Assembly (NCBI GenBank): GCA_030272585.1
Contig: BSYQ01000011.1
Span: 2,480,001 to 2,544,000, forward strand
Source: Bryopsis sp. KO-2023
Lineage: Eukaryota; Chlorophyta; Ulvophyceae; Bryopsidales; Bryopsidaceae
Direction of reading: 5' to 3'
Length of the DNA stretch: 64,000 bases
Every line of letters starts with the position of its first letter. The first letter of the stretch is position 1. Of this stretch, positions 20,689 through 31,386 are shown in pieces. The notes below the pieces were generated by a model, which did not search any database, had not been told where the DNA came from, and worked only from the letters and a program-made list of their open reading frames with translations. Both the position numbers and the translations under genes were made by a program.

Positions 20689-22295
20689 TCACAGCCCAAC
20701 AAATAATAATAACGAATAAAGTACTCGAGCTGCCTTACCCTGATTAGGCAAAGGAGCCCCAGTGTTGGGGTCAACCAAAACCACCTGCCCCGTCGCTGGA
20801 TCGACTATGAATGCCTGTCCAGTCGTGGGATCGATTTGAATCCCAGCCGGCGCTGCACCTCCCTGCAAAGGAAGCCCTGTATTGGGGTCGACCAACACAG
20901 TCTGACCAGTGGCCGGGTCCACTATGAAAGCTTGGCCCGTCGCAGGGTCAATCTGCACTCCACCAGGAGCGGCAGCCCCACCATCCACTGGAAGGCCAGT
21001 GTTGGGATCCACGATGATGGGCTGACCGGTGGCTGGGTCGATAATGAAAGCTTGACCTGTTGCGGGATCGATCTGAATTCCACCAGGTGCAGCACCACCG
21101 CCGCTTCCGTCGATGGGCAAGCCGGTGTTGGGATCCACGATGATGGGTTGGCCGGTGGCTGGGTCGATAATGAAAGCTTGACCTGTTGCAGGGTCGATTT
21201 GAATGTCTCCAGCAGGTGCAGGAGCTGTTCCTACCCCTACTCCTACTCCTGCCCCTCCTGTGTGTTCAAAACATCTTGATTAAGGGGGGGGGAATCAAGA
21301 TCACTTTTTCCCCCTTTTTTTTTTCTTTTCGAAGCCTTCATACGAACTCATTTGGTATCCAATTTTCAGGGGGAAGCAAAAGTGCACATTTCCTGAAAAC
21401 AGGTGGGGGTTTTTTCTCCCTCGTAGAATTTCAGGAAAAGAATGAGAATTCTAAAAATTCTAACAATACATATCCAAATCTTCAGAACAACGATGAATAC
21501 TCAGAGCCAATTTGTTCATTTTAAAATATTTTTAGGCTATGGTCAAATTTCCTTGACTCCACACACCACTAAAGAAAATCAGTGAAAAAAAGGAGCCCCC
21601 CCCCCAAAAAAAATAATAAAAGCAAATTAAATTATACATAAATAAAAGAAAGGCAAAGCAGCAGGTCCATTGGTTAACAGAAGTAGCCAGACACTGGAAC
21701 ATCAATGGAGTCTTTACCAGTGGGCTGGGCGTTTATTGCGATTCCTCCTTGGGCATCCCTTTGGATGTTCCAATTGAATGCGCCCAAGGGGCCTGTCCCA
21801 GAACCAGTGAAAGGCCGGGCCGAAGCCAATCCAAGCACTCCACCAAGCATCAGCGCTTTCTTTGCAAGCAAAGCCCCCAGAAGCAACTTCAGGCCACGTC
21901 TATGACTGACCTCCACTTCAACCAATTCATCCTTCTCTGTTTCACCATCAGGGAAAAAAAAATTATAAAAAAAACCAAAATCTATTATTGTATTATTGTG
22001 TCAGTATTGAATCTATCTCAGGCTGCTGAATTCAACAGATCGTTGTTGAATTATTCGAGTGGAAAGCGAGAAGCCGCCTCTACAGATCTCAATCTGGAAA
22101 TTTAGCAAGTCGATTTTGCACCCCCGTTCACCGAAAGGGGAACCCAGAAAATATCGAACAGAGTGGAGGGAGTGCGTGGGGGCGCGTGAAAGCCCCACCC
22201 GTGAAGCGCAGGACTCTCGCCGAGGCTAGGTCAGCCGCCAGCATGGCGAGGCAAAGCGCCACAGAGATCAATTGTCGAAAGCGGAGAGAAGCCAT
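20689..22295 (-). CDS. Secreted protein with four 40-residue DPATGQ repeats
   Basis: Three exons join in phase: 22295-22199, 21936-21718 and 21257-20689, about 294 residues. Residues 1-26 form a signal peptide (MASLRFRQLISVALCLAMLA, cleavage likely after ASA). A linker with a second hydrophobic stretch follows, then a Gly/Val-rich spacer and four tandem blocks of about 40 residues built from DPATGQAFI, DPATGQPII and DPNTGLP strings. The regular Asp/Asn-Gly turns suggest an extracellular beta-rich structural or adhesive protein; function is inferred. If the intron at 21717-21258 is kept, a 119-residue form ending SGYFC results. A second donor at 20738 could add unseen exons. No family recognised. 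Confidence 0.72.
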
Positions 22296-23491
22296 CGCCG
22301 AGGATCGTTCCAGAAACGAAACAAAAAGAATGGACACGATGAAAAAAAACACGAAGGAGGCTTGAGCATCAAGAACGGAGGCCAAGGCACCACATAAAAG
22401 TCGAAAGCAAGAAGAGGGAAGGTCGTGTCATCAGGTGTGAAATTCACACGACCCAATTCGGAATCGGATGTGACTTCTTGTTTTGGCGGCGATCAGATTC
22501 TTTGGGGTTTTCCCCCCCTGCGCCGTTGTCTTGCTTCGCCAAAGCAGTGCCTTGAGCGATCGAACTATCTGGGTCGATTCGGTATCTTTTGAAAGGGGTT
22601 GGACATGTTTTTGTTTGATTTGCTGTTTAACAAACGCGGAGTTTCGTCAGGGTTTTTTGATCATATATGTTCAAACACAAACTTTGTTTTTTTTTCCCAC
22701 GGGATCTTAACACGACGCTGCTCAGACTCAATATATCTTACAAACTGGGGTGAATGAATGTTGAATGCGTGCGGTCCAGTCCTCAACCGCAGCTCTGGCT
22801 AACACCCACTGAACTGTCTCCCAACTGTTGCGTGACATGAAACCATTCCATTCCATTCCATCGTTGGCCGAATTACCCCGTCAATCTAACCACATCTCCA
22901 CATGTCATGATTCATTCATTCATTCATTCATTCATATAGTGGCCCTTTTGGCCCATTTTGGCCCCCCCAAAAATCAGAATGGCAAATTTTGGGGCCACGA
23001 AAGGGCCGAAACGTTTTATTACAAGATGAATTTGGGGCCACAAAAGGGCCACATTCACCCAAAATTTACAAGGCTTGGGCCACATCCAATAAATCAATCG
23101 AGTTTCCACAAAAATCAAAACCATCAACATTAAGTAAATGCTATATAAACACCAAGCCTTGTAATTTCTGTTTTTGAAGTTGGGGCCACATTCTATTTTT
23201 TTTGGACAAATTGGGGCCACAAAAGGGTCACAACTGGATGAAACAGCCAAATTTAGGGCCACTTTGGGGCCAGTGAAATTGAAAAAAAATACACTGGTCA
23301 TGAAACAGGTTTGACGTATTTAAAATAAAAACATCCCCCAAATTGGACAACAACAAGGAAAATCGACAATCGATTTTGGACGCTCGTTTCTGTCTTTTAC
23401 GATTGACGACTTGCATAATCGTCACTGACACGGATAAACACACACACACATAGAGAAGCAACGTTAGGACGAGACCATCCTTGTAACGAGC
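22296..23491. promoter_or_regulatory. Divergent intergenic region with CATTC repeats and GGGGCCAC repeats
   Basis: Separates the minus-strand secreted-repeat gene (start 22295) from DNAAF9 (start 23492), so both promoters must lie here. It holds (CATTC)n at about 22843-22860, (CATT)n at about 22910-22935, and at 22940-23277 a patch with at least six GGGCCAC motifs and partly inverted organisation. No TATA box is obvious. Confidence 0.5.
22940..23277. repeat. GGGGCCAC-repeat patch upstream of DNAAF9
   Basis: GGGGCCAC or close variants occur at least six times, several followed by AAAAGGGCCAC. The left edge carries the inverse form (GTGGCCCTTTTGGCCC). CAAGGCTTGG and CCAAGCCTTG form an inner inverted pair. 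It may be a decayed foldback transposon or a cluster of factor-binding sites. Confidence 0.6.
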
Positions 23492-26400
23492 ATGACCTTC
23501 CCGTCCAAACATCGTGAGAGCGAAGCGCTCCATGTGTGCCCCGCGAGGACTCGCCGTTTGCAGAAGCTATGCGCGAAAAACAACCTCGACGGGATTCTTT
23601 TGGTCGCCGGCATGGATGGCAAACACAACGTCGGCTCCCACCAAATCCTTAGTTTTATTTTCCAAGGCCACTGCGCTTGGGACCCGATGGACGCTTTACC
23701 CCTGCCGCGCTATCTCGAGGATTTGGTTTTGCTTGTGACGCCGACCGACCTGAGGCTGTGGACCCCTGGCGAACACGTGGAAACAATTTTCCAGCACTTC
23801 GGGGAGCTCCAGAGAGTGTTGCGCATCTTCAGGACAGTACAAGGCGACGAAGAGAACGACGACGTGATCGAGGAGTGCAAAGTTGGGGCGTTCGTTCAGA
23901 TGCTGGCGGGGGTCAAGACGATAGGATTGGGTTTCCACGGGCATGGTTCGGTCGTGCATGGCGTGGAACAGTGGCCTCTGATTCAAGCCTACGGCTTGGA
24001 AGGTGTTGGAAAGAGCGGGTTTTTCACGATGAACTTTGAGGTACGTCGGAAGTGGGATTCTTAACCAACCGCTCTAGAGTAAAGAGAGCAACAGTTACCC
24101 CAGGAGGAAAGTAACGCTTTTCACTGCAGCATAACTGCAAGCAAACATGAAAATCATATCGTCGGTGGGGGCGTGGACGAAACCGCTCCACATCCATCGA
24201 TTTGTTCATTTACAGGACGTCATCGTCAACTGCCTTGCAGATATCAATTCTATTTCTCTCCTTACAATAAAAACACTGGGAAAAACTATAGTTTACTAGT
24301 TTTAGAAAACTAGTACCTGATTCCTAGTTCACTTTTGAAACAGAATCTGTGCCAAAAACCCTCCCACAGGTGAAAAACATTTCGCATGAGCTGCGAGACT
24401 TATACAAGGTCTGGGACATGGGGTCGATGCATCAACTGTTGTCGACCTCAGTTCCGAAACTGGCTCAGCATTGGGAAGAAATGATTCAAACGATCGACAT
24501 TCGCCCCACCAAAGCTAGACCCAAATTAAGGCACAAAGACGTCGGTGAACCTCTGCATAGCTACGTGGAGCATGTCGACGTTCGATCCGAGAATAAAGCC
24601 AAGCAGGTGGGGCTTTCTTTTTGCATATCTGCCGCGATCGACTACCTATTCTCATAACTGGTCTTAATGATTGAATAGGGGTTTGAGTGACTGCTATGCT
24701 GGCAAGCATGTTTCGAACGCTTTCCATCCTGACATTCCCTTGGATAATTTTGGTGTGTGCTTGCACCTGGTCGATAATGGAGGCTCCCTGAAAAACAATC
24801 CACCAAGCCTGAGAAATATGCAGAACCAAAATACTTTTGTATTTTGGCATGAGGTCCAGGCGATTCATTCTGATCGGTGCTAAACCCAGCGTCACATTTT
24901 ATTCTTGCACGGGGATATGGACATTATCCATGTTAAAAGAGTGCCACTTTTTTTGTTTAAATCTACTTTCATCATCTGAGACAGTTTTTGGTTAACCCAG
25001 AGGTGGATGCCATGGTTGGCCTTTGGACGAAACAGCGACACAGAAAAAGAAAGTCCCAGCAATCAATTGACCTCTGATTGTTTGATCGTGGATGACCCCT
25101 CCTCCACACACTTTGTTTGCGAAGCTAATGACCCTCATTCCGGTGTCTCAATCGCCCGATCATATTTTTTGAGTCTTGGAGGGCTGCAGAGCCAAGTCTT
25201 GCCAGGTTCGGTCCCCCTGAACTTCAACACGATGCAATCCATAGTAGGTTTTTTTCCTTCAGCATGTTTGGCTGGAGGCCGTACGCAGCTCGTCCGCTGC
25301 GAAAATGAGCGATACGATTTCAAAGCTTTTTGTTATTGCTTAGCTGGATTGCTCAGATGCAATTCATGAAGGTTTCAGGCTATTTAAAAAATAATAAAAA
25401 AAAAATATCGCAAAAAAATTGAGGCGATTGGATCTGGATATGTTTATGTACATACATTGTTTAAAGGCGATGATGAAAATCTGTCCCACTAATGTGCGTT
25501 GTGAATCAGCTTTTCGCTAAGTTTTGTGAAAAGCCCCTGAATTGGATAGTTCATGCGGGTGTGTCAAAAGTAATTCAGATTCTACAATATCAACTTTTTT
25601 TTTGGTCAAATTTTTTAATCAAGCCATGAGCTCTGGTGTTTATATTTTCCACAGATTGTGACTTTCCGGATCCTGTCCGAGAGACTTCCAATACAATGGA
25701 AAACGACTGCAAAAACTTGATGCTTTTGTATGGCCTCTTGTTCGACACCAGCCGACGCCTCGGAAGAAAACTAGCTTCACAAGTGCGATACAAAAACTAT
25801 ACAAAAAAAAAAAAACTATCCTGGATATTGCTGGCCACCGAAAACAGTGCCAAAAAATATTCACGCGGATCTGTTCTACATGTGTCACATTTTTCACTCA
25901 TTCGGTTTTCAAAATGGCCAGGGTTTCGAGGCTGGGCCGAATCGTGAAAAAGAAGCTGAGATAATCGGGGTAGCAAAGGCTGGATTCGCTGCTGAACTTG
26001 AGAACCTGAAAATGACCCTGTGCAAAGAAGATATGGCACTGGACATCCAGTTGAATCATTTGTGCATGGAACCCGAATCCATCTGCGTTTTTGTGGTCAG
26101 ACTGTCTGTTCCAAGCATACGCACCAGAGGGGACATAGGCCCAGAATCGTCTCGAAGCCTAGGAGGTCTCGTTCATGCCGACACATTCATGCAGGTGTGA
26201 AAATTTTGACAAGAAAAAAAAAAAAAGCTCAAAAACAAAAGGTGCATCGTCAGCTTCCTATTTTGCCTGCCAGAATTTCCATTGTGAGCCACGGCGCCAC
26301 ATTTCGTTTGATTTTTCTGGATCAAGAAAACAACACCGGTGTGCTGAAAATCGAAGAACCCGTGAATGCAAGGGCATCAAGTGAATTCTGATCTCAGACG

Positions 26401-29400
26401 TTTGGAGCAGGTTGAAGGCATGGACGGAAAGTGGCGCCAAGTGAATCTGACTGAGGGCACCCCTGCATTCAGAGCCTTCGCAATTCATCCCGACGAAGCT
26501 TCGATCATTTCACAAGCACAGTCGACACTCAGAGGAGCACTGGGGATGATTAGACCCTCCACGGCAAACAGTGGAGGTTCTGCTGGTGGTGGGGTTCCAG
26601 TGAAACTGACGCACCTCGGTGAACGCATTCTTGGCCAACCTATCGGAATTGGACGAGAATCTTGCGTCATGTATACTGGTATGGCAGTTTTCACCACCAG
26701 CAGAAGAGCACAAAAGAAAACACAACACAGCACAGCACCCACCCAACGTGTTTGTGGGAGAAAAAAAAAAAACGATAACCAGCTGTGAAGTCCTATTCCA
26801 CTGCCGAAATACTCAGAACAAAAAAAAAAATGTGCCTTCGAAAATGCAAGATTTGTTGTTGAATCCTGCCTAGTCAGTCTTTTATGTATTCCAAAATTAG
26901 AACTAGGTTATAGTTATGTTTGTTTTGTTGTTATTTTTTGTTCATCTTTTGGTCCCTAACTCTTGGAGATTGAGCAATCGACATTCATTTATGTTGAATG
27001 CCATGGATGGTCGCAGAATATGTTTGCTCATCAGTGATTATTTTTCTGTGTGTGTGTTTTTTTCACGAAACGAAACAGGGTCCACGATTAGGCCGGTTTT
27101 GCAAGGGTCCATCCATTTCTTCTCAGAGGGGTTGATTTTTGTCTGCCCGGACACCGCACCCTTCATTTTAGATTTCGCAGCACAAGTTCAAAGCGTTACA
27201 TTACAAGACATGCACGACCCCTCGACCAGCAAATCTTACCCTGACATAGGTAAAACAAACTAAGGAATGTGGAAAAAGAGTCCCACAAAAGTTAGCACCA
27301 CCAAACGAGAAACAACTCAAGACACATGACACATCCCCAACCCGAGGGCATCAATGGACTAACTCTTCATCGTTGCATTGCTGCGGTTGTCTTTCCCAAA
27401 CCAAACGTTTTTTTGCTGTTGTTGGGCAGTCCCAGCGAATCACCCAGTAGGCCATACTTATCAATCAATCAATGATTACATGTTGCCTGAGGAGCCACTC
27501 TGCCATAGTTATACGAGGCACAACATGAAAGACAAAGCTCAAGGCTGACACACCAACAAAAAGGCGTCTGCTGGAGTGCGTTTACATTCACATGCTTTCC
27601 GATAACAAACATTACTCATATGTGGTTTTGCAGGCCAGGTGGTGGTGTTTCAAGGTCGAACGGCTTGTTGCGGCCTGGCGCCAGTCAGCCATGTTTGCAG
27701 AGACTCAATATTGGCCGTACCCTTGGAATCTATGAGTGCATCTTGCCGCCGCCATTTCCTGAGAAACGTCATCCCTGCTTGGAAACGATTTTGTGTCGAT
27801 CACGAGATTCAATTCGAAAGCCTAGAGTCCGCCCTGCCTGTTTTCTCTCAGGAGCTCTACCCTCCCCATTGGGCTGCGCTGCAGTCACAAAAGAAGTATT
27901 GCAATTTCTGGGTGGATGATGAAATAGACCGAGCTCTGTCGACCGCACAAGCTATCCAGGTCTTACACAGTGTGCACGCCCCATACACACATGCACTCCA
28001 TATTTCCGCCGATTTTTTTTGTTCACGAGCTGCTACTCGTTGTAGGATGGGAGACTCTGGGGTGATTCCTTCACAGAAACGGCGTCTAAAACATCCAATC
28101 GGGTCGAGGAGGGAACCCCAATCACCGTCATAAGTGGACCGCCGTGTTCCAACCAGAATCGGATAGCGGAGGCTATGCTCAGAACACATGCTGGGGAACC
28201 AGCTGTATGGATTCCCGTAAACGTTCGAGACTGTCCAGATTTGCGGGATGAAAATACCCTAGAGGAGCTCCACGACGTAAGACTCAGAACAAACCCAAAA
28301 CCACTGCCACCGTTTCGTTTTTTCAAGACCGCATTCAGCACATTCGTTCGAAGTATTTGTTCAGGTTCTGAGAATAGCATCGAGCAAAGCAAAGTCAGAC
28401 GAGGCCGCCTGCAGAAAACAGCAAATACTGCTGGTATTACCGTCCACTGCCCTCCCAAGCTCCATCGCCCATGCAATCGAATCCACGCGATGTGTGCAAC
28501 AAGGAGCGTGCTTCTTGGCGACCATGATCACATGCGTCGATGTGGATACTTGGCTGGGTGCCCGCTGGGAAGGACTTTTGAACGTTGTCAGCCAAGCCGA
28601 CCCAGCATACGTCAGCCATATCGTTTTACTGGGCAAAAACACCACAGAGGTCAGCTTGTTTCCTTGTACCAGTGTGTACTGTCTCTTGCTCTGTATCGTA
28701 TGAAGCTCATAAGTGGGCGCTCGAATGTTTTTAAAGGTTCAGCGAATTTTGCGTCTCCGAAACCCTTTGGCCCAAACAATTTGTTGCTCGAACGACTTTT
28801 CAGCGGACGTACCCTTGTCCTTGTCGCATTTCGTACCAAGAACGAGCGACTTATCCTCGTGGAAAGCAGCCAGGACGCTGCATCAAACTAAGCTCCTTGT
28901 GGAACCTGAACGGTGGTGGGGCTCTTTTGATCGACTTTGCATAAAATTCAGAGGGAGAATCGATATAAAAAAGCTGAGGTGCGAGGAGACCTTGTAACAA
29001 CAATGAATAGATCAAGAAAAAAACTGTGAAACTCTCGCCCAGAGAATTTTTTAAAGCTGAAAATTGACGAGTTTTGAGCAGCCGATCAATCGTGTTACTC
29101 CTGCAGGGAAGAAATAGCGTTCATTGGTATTGCACGCGACCCTGAGAAGGACCTGCACCCACCTCCATATCGTTTTGATGACCCCGACAGTCTTTCTCAA
29201 AGCGAATCCACGGTGTTTGGAGTCAGTGGAAGACTGTCCCAGAAGTGCATTCGCACAGGGGCATGTCAGACATACATTGTTGAAGGATCGCGGAGCGTTG
29301 GACTTGAATGCCATGAGGTTTGCACGACGTTCCCCTTGTTGGAAGCGAGTTGCGTGGGAGGTGTTCACGACCTCGACTGTGATGGAGGGGACCTGGTTTT

Positions 29401-29884
29401 TTGGGGAAAGGGTGTTGGGAGCATGGGGAATGGCTTGCAGGGAATGATCGAAAAGTGCCAGTTTACAATGCCGCCTTTGAGAGAGGTGCGCAAACAAGAC
29501 AGAGAAAAAGAAGAGAGACATATTTCCTTAAATAGTGGCTCCTCAGGCAACATATTGAGTGATTTCCTTACGAGAATCTGATTCTGTGCTGAAGAGAGGC
29601 GCTGACCGTACGTTCATTGATTTCAGATTCGAGATGCGTCGAGCGTTACAAAGGCCGAAACTGCCGCGATCCAAGAAGCCCACAAGCACGACCCTCTGCC
29701 GGACGGATGGCATTTTTCACAAGGGATGTATATCGATGCTTTTGGCGACCGACAAAGATTGCACCCCGATCTTGAAAAACACGTGCAAAGTTTCATCGAC
29801 AAGGAGAATGAGGCCGCCAAGAAATCCAATCAGGAACTGATAGAGGAGTATTCGAGATGCTCGATATTTGAAGTGATAGTATAG
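23492..29884 (+). CDS. DNAAF9: Dynein axonemal assembly factor 9 (Shulin, C20orf194 family)
   Basis: Thirteen exons recognised: 23492-24040, 24370-24606, 25001-25247, 25655-25782, 25922-26194, 26254-26678, 27079-27249, 27634-27959, 28046-28276, 28365-28649, 28737-28978, 29107-29485, 29627-29884; about 1,250 residues (human about 1,180). Family landmarks: GMDGKHNVGS near the start, AYGLEGVGKSGFFTMNFE closing the N-terminal Spt16-like part, IHFFSEGLIF mid-protein, a P-loop-like VISGPPCSNQNR that lacks GK[ST], and the C-terminal DPLPDGWHF...YIDAFGD block. In ciliates Shulin packages outer-arm dynein in the cytoplasm and keeps it inactive for delivery to cilia. The role here is inferred from homology. 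One frame discontinuity lies at about 26366-26390 inside exon 6. Confidence 0.9.
27461..27504 (-). mobile_element. SINE-like repeat copy (intron of DNAAF9)
   Basis: Minus-strand copy of the repeat core GTGGCTCCTCAGGCAAC followed by ATGTAATC and an ATTG tail. It lies in the intron after exon 7. Confidence 0.65.
29534..29556 (+). repeat. SINE-like repeat fragment (last intron of DNAAF9)
   Basis: Contains AGTGGCTCCTCAGGCAAC followed by ATATTGAG. It is a short copy without a clear tail. Confidence 0.55.
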
Positions 29885-31386
29885 CGATTTGCGATATGGG
29901 AGGGGGGGTTGAGGGGCGTTTGTTAACCACGGTTTTGTGGAGATTCTGGATGGGCTGTCTGTAGAAAAATGTGTATCATATCATGGACGAACATATCTGT
30001 TGTACTACAATCGGTATATCCTAATTAGGATCAGCATCGTAAACAATGGACGGTACTGGTACATACATGCAACAACAACAACAACAACAATTACATATTG
30101 CATGAGGGGCCACTCGCCCCTATCGCAACTAATGTTCCAGACAATCATTCCAATCAGAAATTAATCCTTCATACATGCACTGTGTGTTGGAGGGCAACTC
30201 CCTCTGTAATATTGATTGGTTGGTTTTTACCGACTGGGCCCATCATCCTTTTACACTGTCAAAAACAATTTTAAATTCATTCCAACATGTTGAAAAAACA
30301 ACCCTTCAGAAGCCAGCCATCCATAATCAATCAGTTCTGGACAAGAGATGAAAAGTGATGTTCATGCGTTGTCCCTAAAAATCAACACCACCAGAAAGGA
30401 GTCGTCCAAAGCATTGACAGCTGGGGCTTGAGAGTTCCCTGGAGTTTTCTTTTACCACTTTAAATTCGGTTTTTAGCAAGGGGTAGTTTGGGAATGTGCA
30501 GGGGGAAAAATGACAAATAGATACATGTGTGAACGATCCGGCTTTGCTCAAATCCCTTATGTTCCAAGATAAGGAATCCGGGAGGGGGTAGTAGAGTTCT
30601 TATGGAATGGCATAGGGAAATGGTTTAGTTCATAACAGCCAAACACTGTAAACATGGTGTTTGTCAGACTATGTTCGTATTTGCTGCTCAAATAGTCAGG
30701 AAGCCATTTGTTGTTACTAGCTGTTGTTGAGGGTCACAATAGCACACTAGAGGAGAATCTCCTCAACGACTGCGAGCTGTGTAGAAGATAGGTGGAGTTT
30801 GGTTATATAATGGAAAGATTATGATCAGGAATGGGTGGCAGTACGACCTAGTTGGAGTGTGGTTACAGGTAGCGGTACGTGTTGAAAGGTATTTGGGGCG
30901 TCGGAACGGAGGTGTAAGATGAAGGCTGTAAGTCCCTTTCGGGCGTTCCCAAGAGTGTTCTTTGTGTGTTCAGGGTTGCCCTTCGGGGCTTCCCTTGGGT
31001 GATGGAAGACCCTAAACTTCCAAAGTGTGTCTCATCTCTACAACCTGAACCCCTCTGAAATTTCTGTCATACTGTGTCCAATACTGGGAATGAGGCTGGC
31101 GAAAATCGCGGGGATCCCTTGGGGAAACGCCCACGTGGACGACGGCCACATATCCTTACATAGCCCTTTTTTTTTATCTTATATTTTTTATACGCTACAC
31201 ATGACATGTCTCGACAGTTCTACCCAGTGCCACCTCCCCAAGCCCAACCTCACAGCTGACTTGTCGCATCATGACGTCCCCAGACGTTGGGCAGTACATT
31301 CTGATCCTTTTAATCTTCGTGTTTGAAGCTGCCAACAACCCAGACACGCAAAAAAAGAATCTGCTGAGCGATTTGGTGTTGTCAGA
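29885..31386. other. Intergenic between DNAAF9 and GCAT
   Basis: No gene seen. It contains a SINE-like copy with a (CAA)n tail (30071-30120) and, at about 30927-31010, two related GC-rich strings (CCCTTTCGGGC and CCCTTCGGGGC) shortly before the next gene. Confidence 0.55.
30071..30120 (-). mobile_element. Diverged SINE-like copy with (TTG)n tail
   Basis: On the minus strand GAGTGGCCCCTCATGCAAT is followed by ATGTAATTG and a (TTG)n tail. It is diverged from the other copies, and the tail unit is three bases long where the 18682 copy has four. Confidence 0.5.

Noticed and set aside
24080-24170. Shared repeat between the intron at 24080 and the region at 29091
   Set aside because: A short similarity around GTTAC-CCAGGAGGAAAGTAACG looked like a repeat, but it is too short and patchy, and the second site overlaps an exon boundary.
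24216-24300. Extra DNAAF9 exon starting GACGTCATC
   Set aside because: The acceptor is plausible but no donor follows before a stop. Skipping it joins NFE to VKNISHEL in phase, matching the family.
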